Below, piece after piece: positions 9,158 to 22,154 of a stretch of 64,000 nt of DNA. The stretch comes from Fasciola hepatica. Taxonomy: Eukaryota > Platyhelminthes > Trematoda > Plagiorchiida > Fasciolidae. How positions within the stretch are numbered: the first letter of the stretch is position 1; each line of letters starts with the position of its first letter. The DNA lies in assembly GCA_948099385.1 (NCBI GenBank), contig CANUEZ040000206.1, positions 744,001 through 808,000 on the forward strand, in the 5' to 3' direction. The position numbers and the translations under genes are program-made. The notes below the pieces were generated by a model. That model was not told where the DNA came from and searched no databases. It was given only the letters and a program-made list of their open reading frames with translations.

Positions 9158-11693
9158 CTATGCGTACTCGGTACTCCTATGCCCACTCGTCTTCTGACTT
9201 GTACACTCCGATGATCTTCTATAATCATTAGGATCTAATTTGAATCGTCTCGATTGTGAATGGATACTGTTGATTGAAGTGGCGACAAATGAATGAGAAT
9301 TGTCATTTCTCGTAGTTATTCGTGTCTGTGTCACTGCTAACCCAACGAACAACGAGTTTGCATTTGCAAGCGCTCATCTCATATTCATAGTCAGTAAGTA
9401 GTATGTGAACGTGTGTGTGGACGACATTTTCGAGGAAGCACACGACCGGTTTGGCGGTTGTTGCCGCTCATCAGCTATGCGTACTCGGTACTCCTATGCC
9501 CACTCGTCTTCTGACTTGTACACTCCGATGATCTTTTATGTTCAATAGGATCTAATTTGAATCGTCTCGATTGTGAATGGATACTGTTGATTGAAGAGGC
9601 GACAAATGAATGAGAATTGTCATTTCTCGTAGTTATTCGTGTCTGTGTCACTGCTAACCCAACGAACAACGAGTTTGCATATGCAAGCGCTCATCTCATA
9701 TTCATAGTCAGTAAGTAGTATGTGAACGTGTGTGTGGACGACATTTTCGAGGAAGCACACGACCGGTTTGGCGGTTGTTGCCGCTCATCAGCTATGCGTA
9801 CTCGGTACTCCTATGCCCACTCGTCTTCTGACTTGTACACTCCGATGATCTTCTATAATCATTAGGATCTAATTTGAATCGTCTCGATTGTGAATGGATA
9901 CTGTTGATTGAAGAGGCGACAAATGAATGAGAATTGTCATTTCTCGTAGTTATTCGTGTCTGGGTCACTGCTAACCCAACGAACAACGAGTTTGCATTTG
10001 CAAGCGCTCATCTCATATTCATAGTCAGTAAGTAGTATGTGAACGTGTGTGTGGACGACATTTTCGAGGAAGCACACGACCGGTTTGGCGGTTGTTGCCG
10101 CTCATCAGCTATGCGTACTCGGTACTCGTATGCCCACTCTTCTTCTGACTTGTACACTCCGATGATCTTTTATGTTCAATAGGATCTAATTTGAATCGTC
10201 TCGATTGTGAACGGATACTGTTGATTGAAGAGGCGACAAATGAATGAGAATTGTCATTTCTCGTAGTTATTCGTGTCTGGGTCACTGCTAACCCAACGAA
10301 CAACGAGTTTGCATTTGCAAGCGCTCATCTCATATTCATAGTCAGTAAGTAGTATGTGAACGTGTGTGTGGACGACATTTTCGAGGAAGCACACGACCGG
10401 TTTGGCGGTTGTTGCCGCTCATCAGCTATGCGTACTCGGTACTCCTATGCCCACTCGTCTTCTGACTTGTACACTCCGATGATCTTCTATAATCATTAGG
10501 ATCTAATTTGAATCGTCTCGATTGTGAATGGATACTGTTGATTGAAGAGGCGACAAATGAATGAGAATTGTCATTTCTCGTAGTTATTTGTGTCCGGGTC
10601 ACTGCTAACCCAACGAACAACGAGTTTGCATTTGCAAGCGCTCATCTCATATTCATAGTCAGTAAGTAGTATGTGAACGTGTGTGTGGACGACATTTTCG
10701 AGGAAGCACACGACCGGTTTGGCGGTTGTTGCCGCTCATCAGCTATGCGTACTCGGTACTCCTATGCCCACTCGTCTTCTGACTTGTACACTCCGATGAT
10801 CTTTTATGTTCAATAGGATCTAATTTGAATCGTCTCGATTGTGAATGGATACTGTTGATTGAAGAGGCGACAAATGAATGAGAATTGTCATTTTTCGTAG
10901 TTATTCGTGTCTGTGTCACTGCTAACCCAACGAACAACGAGTTTGCATTTGCAAGCGCTCATCTCATATTCATAGTCAGTAAGTAGTATGTGAACGTGTG
11001 TGTGGACGACATTTTCGAGGAAGCACACGACCGGTTTGGCGGTTGTTGCCGCTCATCAGCTATGCGTACTCGGTACTCCTATGCCCACTCATCTTCTGAC
11101 TTGTACACTGCGATGATCTTTTATGTTCAATAGGATCTAATTTGAATCGTCTCGATTGTGAATGGATACTGTTGATTGAAGAGGCGACAAATGAATGAGA
11201 ATTGTCATTTCTCGTAGTTATTCGTGTCTGGGTCACTGCTAACACAACGAACAACGAGTTTGCATTTGCAAGCGCTCATCTCATATTCATAGTCAGTAAG
11301 TAGTATGTGAACGTGTGTGTGGACGACATTTTCGAGGAAGCGCACGACCGGTTTGGCGGTTGTTGCCGCTCATCAGCTATGCGTACTCGGTACTCCTATG
11401 CCCACTCGTCTTCTGACTTGTACACTCCGATGATCTTTTATGTTCAATAGGATCTAATTTGAATCGTCTCGATTGTGAATGGATACTGTTGATTGAAGAG
11501 GCGACAAATGAATGAGAATTGTCATTTCTCGTAGTTATTCGTGTCTGTGTCACTGCTAACCCAACGAACAACGAGTTTGCATATGCAAGCGCTCATCTCA
11601 TATTCATAGTCAGTAAGTAGTATGTGAACGTGTGTGTGGACGACATTTTCGAGGAAGCACACGACCGGTTTGGCGGTTGTTGCCGCTCATCAG

Positions 11694-14600
11694 CTATGCG
11701 TACTCGGTACTCCTATGCCCACTCGTCTTCTGACTTGTACACTCCGATGATCTTTTATGTTCAATAGGATCTTATTTGAATCGTCTCGATTGTGAATGGA
11801 TACTGTTGATTGAAGTGGCGACAAATGAATGAGAATTGTCATTTCTCGTAGTTATTCGTGTCTGTGTCACAGCTAACCCATCGAACAACGAGTTTGCATT
11901 TGCAAGCGCTCATCTCATATTCATAGTCAGTAAGTAGTATGTGAACGTGTGTGTGGACGACATTTTCGAGGAAGCACACGACCGGTTTGGCGGTTGTTGC
12001 CGCTCATCAGCTATGCGTACTCGGTACTCCTATGCCCACTCGTCTTCTGACTTGTACACTCCGATGATCTTCTATAATCATTAGGATCTAATTTGAATCG
12101 TCTCGATTGTGAATGGATACTGTTGATTGAAGAGGCGACAAATGAATGAGAATTGTCATTTCTCGTAGTTATTTGTGTCTGTGTCACTGCTAACACAACG
12201 AACAACGAGTTTGCATTTGCAAGCGCTCATCTCATATTCATAGTCAGTAAGTAGTATGTGAACGTGTGTGTGGACGACATTTTCGAGGAAGCACACGACC
12301 GGTTTGGCGGTTGTTGCCGCTCATCAGCTATGCGTACTCGGTACTCCTATGCCCACTCGTCTTCTGACTTGTACACTGCGATGATCTTTTATGTTCAATA
12401 GGATCTAATTTGAATCGTCTCGATTGTGAATGGATACTGTTGATTGAAGAGGCGACAAATGAATGAGAATTGTCATTTCTCGTAGTTATTCGTGTCTGTG
12501 TCACTGCTAACCCAACGAACAACGAGTTTGCATTTGCAAGCGCTCATCTCATATTCATAGTCAGTAAGTAGTATGTGAACGTGTGTGTGGACGACATTTT
12601 CGAGGAAGCGCACGACCGGTTTGGCGGTTGTTGCCGCTCATCAGCTATGCGTACTCGGTACTCCTATGCCCACTCGTCTTCTGACTTGTACACTCCGATG
12701 ATCTTCTATGATTATTAGGATCTAATTTGAATCGTCTCGATTGTGAACGGATACTGTTGATTGAAGAGGCGACAAATGAATGAGAATTGTCATTTCTCGT
12801 AGTTATTCGTGTCTGGGTCACTGCTAACACAACGAACAACGAGTTTGCATTTGCAAGCGCTCATCTCATATTCATAGTCAGTAAGTAGTATGTGAACGTG
12901 TGTGTGGACGACATTTTCGAGGAAGCACACGACCGGTTTGGCGGTTGTTGCCGCTCATCAGCTATGCGTACTCGGTACTCCTATGCCCACTCGTCTTCTG
13001 ACTTGTACACTCCGATGATCTTTTATGTTCGATAGGATCTAATTTGAATCGTCTCGATTGTGAATGGATACTGTTGATTGAAGAGGCGACAAATGAATGA
13101 GAATTGTCATTTCTCGTAGTTATTCGTGTCTGTGTCACTGCTAACCCAACGAACAACGAGTTTGCATTTGCAAGCGCTCATCTCATATTCATAGTCAGTA
13201 AGTAGTATGTGAACGTGTGTGTGGACGACATTTTCGAGGAAGCACACGACCGGTTTGGCGGTTGTTGCCGCTCATCAGCTATGCGTACTCGGTACTCCTA
13301 TGCCCACTCGTCTTCTGACTTGTACACTCCGATGATCTTCTATAATCATTAGGATCTAATTTGAATCGTCTCGATTGTGAATGGATACTGTTGATTGAAG
13401 AGGCGACAAATGAATGAGAATTGTCATTTCTCGTAGTTATTCGTGTCTGTGTCACTGCTAACCCAACGAACAACGAGTTTGCATTTGCAAGCGCTCATCT
13501 CATATTCATAGTCAGTAAGTAGTATGTGAACGTGTGTGTGGACGACATTTTCGAGGAAGCACACGACCGGTTTGGCGGTTGTTGCCGCTCATCAGCTATG
13601 CGTACTCGGTACTCCTATGCCCACTCGTCTTCTGACTTGTACACTCCGATGATCTTTTATGTTCAATAGGATCTTATTTGAATCGTCTCGATTGTGAATG
13701 GATACTGTTGATTGAAGAGGCGACAAATGAATGAGAATTGTCATTTCTCGTAGTTATTCGTGTCTGTGTCACTGCTAACACAACGAACAACGAGTTTGCA
13801 TTTGCAAGCGCTCATCTCATATTCATAGTCAGTAAGTAGTATGTGAACGTGTGTGTGGACGACATTTTCGAGGAAGCGCACGACCGGTTTGGCGGTTGTT
13901 GCCGCTCATCAGCTATGCGTACTCGGTACTCCTATGCCCACTCGTCTTCTGACTTGTACACTCCGATGATCTTCTATAATCATTAGGATCTAATTTGAAT
14001 CGTCTCGATTGTGAATGGATACTGTTGATTGAAGAGGCGACAAATGAATGAGAATTGTCATTTCTCGTAGTTATTTGTGTCTGGGTCACTGCTAACCCAA
14101 CGAACAACGAGTTTGCATTTGCAAGCGCTCATCTCATATTCATAGTCAGTAAGTAGTATGTGAACGTGTGTGTGGACGACATTTTCGAGGAAGCACACGA
14201 CCGGTTTGGCGGTTGTTGCCGCTCATCAGCTATGCGTACTCGGTACTCCTATGCCCACTCGTCTTCTGACTTGTACACTCCGATGATCTTCTATAATCAT
14301 TAGGATCTAATTTGAATCGTCTCGATTGTGAATGGATACTGTTGATTGAAGAGGCGACAAATGAATGAGAATTGTCATTTCTCGTAGTTATTCGTGTCTG
14401 TGTCACTGCTAACACAACGAACAACGAGTTTGCATTTGCAAGCGCTCATCTCATATTCATAGTCAGTAAGTAGTATGTGAACGTGTGTGTGGACGACATT
14501 TTCGAGGAAGCACACGACCGGTTTGGCGGTTGTTGCCGCTCATCAGCTATGCGTACTCGGTACTCCTATGCCCACTCGTCTTCTGACTTGTACACTCCGA

Positions 14601-15497
14601 TGATCTTCTATGATTATTAGGATCTAATTTGAATCGTCTCGATTGTGAATGGATACTGTTGATTGAAGTGGCGACAAATGAATGAGAATTGTCATTTCTC
14701 GTAGTTATTCGTGTCTGTGTCACTGCTAACACAACGAACAACGAGTTTGCATTTGCAAGCGCTCATCTCATATTCATAGTCAGTAAGTAGTATGTGAACG
14801 TGTGTGTGGACGACATTTTCGAGGAAGCACACGACCGGTTTGGCGGTTGTTGCCGCTCATCAGCTATGCGTACTCGGTACTCCTATGCCCACTCGTCTTC
14901 TGACTTGTACACTCCGATGATCTTTTATGTTCAATAGGATCTAATTTGAATCGTCTCGATTGTGAACGGATACTGTTGATTGAAGAGGCGACAAATGAAT
15001 GAGAAATGTCATTTCTCGTAGTTATTCGTGTCTGTGTCACTGCTAACCCAACGAACAACGAGTTTGCATTTGCAAGCGCTCATCTCATATTCATAGTCAG
15101 TAAGTAGTATGTGAACGTGTGTGTGGACGACATTTTCGAGGAAGCACACGACCGGTTTGGCGGTTGTTGCCGCTCATCAGCTATGCGTACTCGGTACTCC
15201 TATGCCCACTCATCTTCTGACTTGTACACTGCGATGATCTTTTATGTTCAATAGGATCTAATTTGAATCGTCTCGATTGTGAATGGATACTGTTGATTGA
15301 AGAGGCGACAAATGAATGAGAAATGTCATTTCTCGTAGTTATTCGTGTCTGGGTCACTGCTAACCCAACAAACAACGAGTTTGCATTTGCAAGCGCTCAT
15401 CTCATATTCATAGTCAGTAAGTAGTATGTAAACGTGTGTGTGGACGACATTTTCGAGGAAGCGCACGACCGGTTTGGCGGTTGTTGCCGCTCATCAG
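11694..15497. repeat. Degenerate 1,902-bp hexamer duplication
   Basis: Four markers recur exactly six copies apart. CTTATTTG occurs at 11694 and 13596. A B box with TTATTTGTG occurs at 12011 and 13913. The rare box ATGATTATT with ACACAAC occurs at 12645 and 14547. Just upstream, CATATGC occurs in the 9475 and 11377 copies, also six apart. Intervening copies no longer match (for example 12328 is A type and 14230 B type), so the duplication is older or has been patched by exchange. Confidence 0.65.
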
Positions 15498-16131
15498 CTA
15501 TGCGTACTCGGTACTCCTATGCCCACTCGTCTTCTGACTTGTACACTCCGATGATCTTCTATAATCATTAGGATCTAATTTGAATCGTCTCGATTGTGAA
15601 TGGATACTGTTGATTGAAGAGGCGACAAATGAATGAGAATTGTCATTTCTCGTAGTTATTCGTGTCTGTGTCACTGCTAACACAACGAACAACGAGTTTG
15701 CATTTGCAAGCGCTCATCTCATATTCATAGTCAGTAAGTAGTATGTGAACGTGTGTGTGGACGACATTTTCGAGGAAGCACACGACCGGTTTGGCGGTTG
15801 TTGCCGCTCATCAGCTATGCGTACTCGGTACTCCTATGCCCACTCGTCTTCTGACTTGTACACTCCGATGATCTTTTATGTTCAATAGGATCTAATTTGA
15901 ATCGTCTCGATTGTGAATGGATACTGTTGATTGAAGAGGCGACAAATGAATGAGAATTGTCATTTCTCGTAGTTATTCGTGTCTGGGTCACTGCTAACCC
16001 AACAAACAACGAGTTTGCATTTGCAAGCGCTCATCTCATATTCATAGTCAGTAAGTAGTATGTGAACGTGTGTGTGGACGACATTTTCGAGGAAGCACAC
16101 GACCGGTTTGGCGGTTGTTGCCGCTCATCAG

Positions 16132-16765
16132 CTATGCGTACTCGGTACTCCTATGCCCACTCGTTTTCTGCCTTGTACACTCCGATGATCTTCTATAATC
16201 ACTAGGATATAATTTGAATCGTCTCGATTGTGAATGGATACTGTTGATTGAAGAGGCGACAAATGAATGAGAATTGTCATTTCTCGCAGTTATTCGTGTC
16301 TGGGTCACTGCTAACCCAACGACTAACGAGTTTGCATTTGCAAGCGCTCATCTCATATTCATAGTCAGTAAGTAGTATGTGAACGTGTGTGTGGACGACA
16401 TTTTCGAGGAAGCACACGACCGGTTTGGCGGTTGTTGCCGCTCATCAGCTATGCGTACTCGGTACTCCTATACCCACTCGTCTTCTGACTTGTACACTCC
16501 GATGATCTTCTATAATCACTAGGATCTAATTTGATTCGTCACGATTGTGAATGGATATTGTTGATTGAAGAGGCGACAAATGAATGAGAATTGTCATTTC
16601 TCGTAGTTATTCGTGTCTGTGTCACTGCTAACCCAACGAACAACGAGTTTGCATTTGCAAGCGCTCATCTCATATTCATAGTCAGTAAGTAGTATGTGAA
16701 CGTGTGTGTGGACGACATTTTCGAGGAAGCGCACGACCGGTTTGGCGGTTGTTGCCGCTCATCAG
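16132..16765. repeat. Two unusually divergent monomers
   Basis: The 16132 copy has GTTTTCTGCC, a box ending ATCACTAGGATATAA, CTCGCAG and CGACTAACG. The 16449 copy has CTATACCC, ATCACTAGG, TTGATTCGTCACGATTG and ATATTG. They share the hybrid box ATAATCACTAGG, seen nowhere else that I noticed. CGACTAACG recurs once more in the 17717 copy. Stray substitutions like these are expected where homogenisation is weak. Confidence 0.65.
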
Positions 16766-19700
16766 CTATGCGTACTCGGTACTCCTATGCCCACTCGTCT
16801 TCTGACTTGAACACTCCGATGATCTTCTATAATCATTAGGATCTAATTTGAATCGTCTCGATTGTGAATGGATACTGTTGATTGAAGAGGCGACAAATGA
16901 ATGAGAATTGTCATTTCTCGTAGTTATTCGTGTCTGTGTCACTGCTAACTCAACGAACAACGAGTTTGCATTTGCAAGCGCTCATCTCATATTCATAGTC
17001 AGTAAGTAGTATGTGAACGTGTGTGTGGACGACATTTTCGAGGAAGCACACGACCGGTTTGGCGGTTGTTGCCGCTCATCAGCTATGCGTACTCGGTACT
17101 CCTATGCCCACTCGTCTTCTGACTTGTACACTCCGATGATCTTCTATAATCATTAGGATCTAATTTGAATCGTCTCGATTGTGAACGGATACTGTTGATT
17201 GAAGAGGCGACAAATGAATGAGAATTGTCATTTCTCGTAGTTATTCGTGTCTGGGTCACTGCTAACCCAACGAACAACGAGTTTGCATTTGCAAGCGCTC
17301 ATCTCATATTCATAGTCAGTAAGTAGTATGTGAACGTGTGTGTGGACGACATTTTCGAGGAAGCACACGACCGGTTTGGCGGTTGTTGCCGCTCATCAGC
17401 TATGCGTACTCGGTACTCCTATGCCCACTCGTCTTCTGACTTGTACACTCCGATGATCTTCTATAATCATTAGGATCTAATTTGAATCGTCTCGATTGTG
17501 AATGGATACTGTTGATTGAAGAGGCGACAAATGAATGAGAATTGTCATTTCTCGTAGTTATTCGTGTCTGTGTCACTGCTAACACAACGAACAACGAGTT
17601 TGCATTTGCAAGCGCTCATCTCATATTCATAGTCAGTAAGTAGTATGTGAACGTGTGTGTGGACGACATTTTCGAGGAAGCACACGACCGGTTTGGCGGT
17701 TGTTGCCGCTCATCAGCTATGCGTACTCGGTACTCCTATGCCCACTCGTCTTCTGACTTGTACACTCCGATGATCTTCTATAATCATTAGGATCTAATTT
17801 GAATCGTCTCGATTGTGAATGGATACTGTTGATTGAAGTGGCGACAAATGAATGAGAATTGTCATTTCTCGTAGTTATTCGTGTCTGGGTCACTGCTAAC
17901 CCAACGACTAACGAGTTTGCATTTGCAAGCGCTCATCTCATATTCATAGTCAGTAAGTAGTATGTGAACGTGTGTGTGGACGACATTTTCGAGGAAGCAC
18001 ACGACCGGTTTGGCGGTTGTTGCCGCTCATCAGCTATGCGTACTCGGTACTCCTATGCCCACTCGTCTTCTGACTTGTACACTCCGATGATCTTTTATGT
18101 TCAATAGGATCTAATTTGAATCGTCTCGATTGTGAATGGATATTGTTGATTGAAGAGGCGACAAATGAATGAGAATTGTCATTTCTCGTTATTATTCCTG
18201 TCTGGGTCACTGCTAACCCAACGAACAACGAGTTTGCATTTGCAAGCGCTCATCTCATATTCATAGTCAGTAAGTAGTATGTGAACGTGTGTGTGGACGA
18301 CATTTTCGAGGAAGCGCACGACCGGTTTGGCGGTTGTTGCCGCTCATCAGCTATGCGTACTCGGTACTCGTATGCCCACTCGTCTTCTCACTTGTACACT
18401 CCGATGATCTTTTATGTTCAATAGGATCTAATTTGAATCGTCTCGATTGTGAACGGATACTGTTGATTGCAGAGGCGACAAATGAATGAGAATTGTCATT
18501 TCTCGTAGTTATTCGTGTCTGTGTCACTGCTAACCCAACGAACAACGAGTTTGCATTTGCAAGCGCTCATCTCATATTCATAATCAGTAAGTAGTATGTG
18601 AACGTGTGTGTGGACGACATTTTCGAGGAAGCACACGACCGGTTTGGCGGTTGTTGCCGCTCATCAGCTATGCGTACTCGGTACTCGTATGCCCACTCGT
18701 CTTCTGACTTGTACACTCCGATGATCTTTTATGTTCAATAGGATCTAATTTGAATCGTCTCGATTGTGAATGGATACTGTTGATTGAAGAGGCGACAAAT
18801 GAATGAGAATTGTCATTTCTCGTAGTTATTCGTGTCTGTGTCACTGCTAAACCAACGAACAACGAGTTTGCATTTGCAAGCGCTCATCTCATATTCATAG
18901 TCAGTAAGTAGTATGTGAACGTGTGTGTGGACGACATTTTCGAGGAAGCACACGACCGGTTTGGCGGTTGTTGCCGCTCATCAGCTATGCGTACTCGGTA
19001 CTCCTATGCCCACTCGTCTTCTGACTTGTACACTCCGATGATCTTCTATAATCATTAGGATCTAATTTGAATCGTCTCGATTGTGAACGGATACTGTTGA
19101 TTGAAGTGGCGACAAATGAATGAGAATTGTCATTTCTCGTAGTTATTCGTGTCTGTGTCACTGCTAACCCAACGAACAACGAGTTTGCATTTGCAAGCGC
19201 TCATCTCATATTCATAGTCAGTAAGTAGTATGTGAACGTGTGTGTGGACGACATTTTCGAGGAAGCGCACGACCGGTTTGGCGGTTGTTGCCGCTCATCA
19301 GCTATGCGTACTCGGTACTCCTATGCCCACTCGTCTTCTGACTTGTACACTCCGATGATCTTTTATGTTCAATAGGATCTAATTTGAATCGTCTCGATTG
19401 TGAACGGATACTGTTGATTGAAGAGGCGACAAATGAATGAGAATTGTCATTTCTCGTAGTTATTCGTGTCTGTGTCACTGCTAACCCAACGAACAACGAG
19501 TTTGCATTTGCAAGCGCTCATCTCATATTCATAGTCAGTAAGTAGTATGTGAACGTGTGTGTGGACGACATTTTCGAGGAAGCACACGACCGGTTTGGCG
19601 GTTGTTGCCGCTCATCAGCTATGCGTACTCGGTACTCCTATGCCCACTCGTCTTCTGACTTGTACACTCCGATGATCTTCTATAATCGTTAGGATCTAAT

Positions 19701-22154
19701 TTGAATCGTCCCGATTGTGAATGGATACTGTTGATTGAAGAGGCGACAAATGAATGAGAATTGTCATTTCTCGTAGTTATTCGTGTCTGGGTCACTGCTA
19801 ACACAACGAACAACGAGTTTGCATTTGCAAGCGCTCATCTCATACTCATAGTCAGTAAGTAGTATGTGAACGTGTGTGTGGACGACATTTTCGAGGAAGC
19901 GCACGACCGGTTTGGCGGTTGTTGCCGCTCATCAGCTATGCGTACTCGGTACTCCTATGCCCACTCGTCTTCTGACTTGAACACTCCGATGATCTTCTAT
20001 AATCATTAGGATCTAATTTGAATCGTCTCGATTGTGAACAGATACTGTTGATTGAAGAGGCGACAAATGAATGAGAATTGTCATTTCTCGTAGTTATTCG
20101 TGTCTGTGTCACTGCTAACACAACGAACAACGAGTTTGCATTTGCAAGCGCTCATCTCATATTCATAGTCAGTAAGTAGTATGTGAACGTGTGTGTGGAC
20201 GACATTTTCGAGGAAGCACACGACCGGTTTGGCGGTTGTTGCCGCTCATCAGCTATGCGTACTCGGTACTCCTATGCCCACTCGTCTTCTGACTTGTACA
20301 CTCCGATGATCTTTTATGTTCAATAGGATCTAATTTGAATCGTCTCGATTGTGAATGGATATTGTTGATTGAAGAGGCGACAAATGAATGAGAATTGTCA
20401 TTTCTCGTAGTTATTCGTGTCTGGGTCACTGCTAACCCAACGAACAACGAGTTTGCATTTGCAAGCGCTCATCTCATATTCATAGTCAGTAAGTAGTATG
20501 TGAACGTGTGTGTGGACGACATTTTCGAGGAAGCATACGACCGGTTTGGCGGTTGTTGCCGCTCATCAGCTATGCGTACTCGGTACTCCTATGCCCACTC
20601 GTCTACTGACTTATACACTCCGATGATCTTTTATGTTCAATAGGATCTAATTTGAATCGTCTCGATTGTGAATGGATACTGTTGATTGAAGAGGCGACAA
20701 ATGAATGAGAAATGTCATTTCTCGTAGTTATTCGTGTCTGGGTCACTGCTAACCCAACGAACAACGAGTTTGCATTTGCAAGCGCTCATCTCATATTCAT
20801 AGTCAGTAAGTAGTATGTGAACGTGTGTGTGGACGACATTTTCGAGGAAGCGCACGACCTTTTTGGCGGTTGTTGCCGCTCATTAGCTATGCGTACTCGG
20901 TACTCCTATGCCCACTCGTCTTCTGACTTGTACACTCCGATGATCTTTTATGTTCAATAGGATCTAATTTGAATCGTCTCGATTGTGAATGGATACTGTT
21001 GATTGAAGAGGCGACAAATGAATGAGAATTGTCATTTCTCGTAGTTATTCGTGTCTGGGTCACTGCTAACCCAACGAACAACGAGTTTGCATTTGCAAGC
21101 GCTCATCTCATATTCATAGTCAGTAAGTAGTATGTGAACGTGTGTGTGGACGACATTTTCGAGGAAGCACACGACCGGTTTGGCGGTTGTTGCCGCTCAT
21201 CAGCTATGCGTACTCGGTACTCGTATGCCCACTCGTCTTCTCACTTGTACACTCCGATGATCTTTTATGTTCAATAGGATCTAATTTGAATCGTCTCGAT
21301 TGTGAATGGATACTGTTGATTGAAGAGGCGACAAATGAATGAGAATTGTCATTTCTCGTAGTTATTTGTGTCTGTGTCACTGCTAACCCAACGATCAACG
21401 AGTTTGCATTTGCAAGCGCTCATCTCATATTCATAGTCAGTAAGTAGTATGTGAACGTGTGTGTGGACGACATTTTCGAGGAAGCACACGACCGGTTTGG
21501 CGGTTGTTGCCGCTCATCAGCTATGCGTACTCGGTACTCCTATGCCCACTCGTCTTCTGACTTGTACACTCCGATGATCTTTTATGTTCAATAGGATCTA
21601 ATTTGAATCGTCTCGATTGTGAATGGATACTGTTGATTGAAGAGGCGACAAATGAATGAGAATTGTCATTTCTCGTAGTTATTCGTGTCTGGGTCACTGC
21701 TAACCCAACGAACAACGAGTTTGCATTTGCAAGCGCTCATCTCATATTCATAGTCAGTAAGTAGTATGTGAACGTGTGTGTGGACGACATTTTCGAGGAA
21801 GCACACGACCGGTTTGGCGGTTGTTGCCGCTCATCAGCTATGCGTACTCGGTACTCCTATGCCCACTCGTCTTCTGACTTGTACACTCCGATGATCTTTT
21901 ATGTTCAATAGGATCTAATTTGAATCGTCTCGATTGTGAACGGATATTGTTGATTGAAGAGGCGACAAATGAATGAGAATTGTCATTTCTCGTTATCATT
22001 CCTGTCTGGGTCACTGCTAACCCAACGAACAACGAGTTTGCATTTGCAAGCGCTCATCTCATATTCATAGTCAGTAAGTAGTATGTGAACGTGTGTGTGG
22101 ACGACATTTTCGAGGAAGCACACGACCGGTTTGGCGGTTGTTGCCGCTCATCAG

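Larger units (their letters stand above)
9158..22154. repeat. Sub-array rich in ACACAAC and GCGCAC variants
   Basis: There is no gene here. Copies with ACACAAC (offset 186 A) and with GCGCAC (offset 284 G) are concentrated here, and B-box copies are frequent. ACGATC (offset 193 T), common further right, is seen only in the 21204 copy. CACTGCGATG occurs in the 11060, 12328 and 15181 copies. The 18034 and 21838 copies share the rare CGTTAT(T/C)ATTCCTG, and the 18351 and 21204 copies share CTCGTATG with TTCTCACTTG. Confidence 0.8.
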
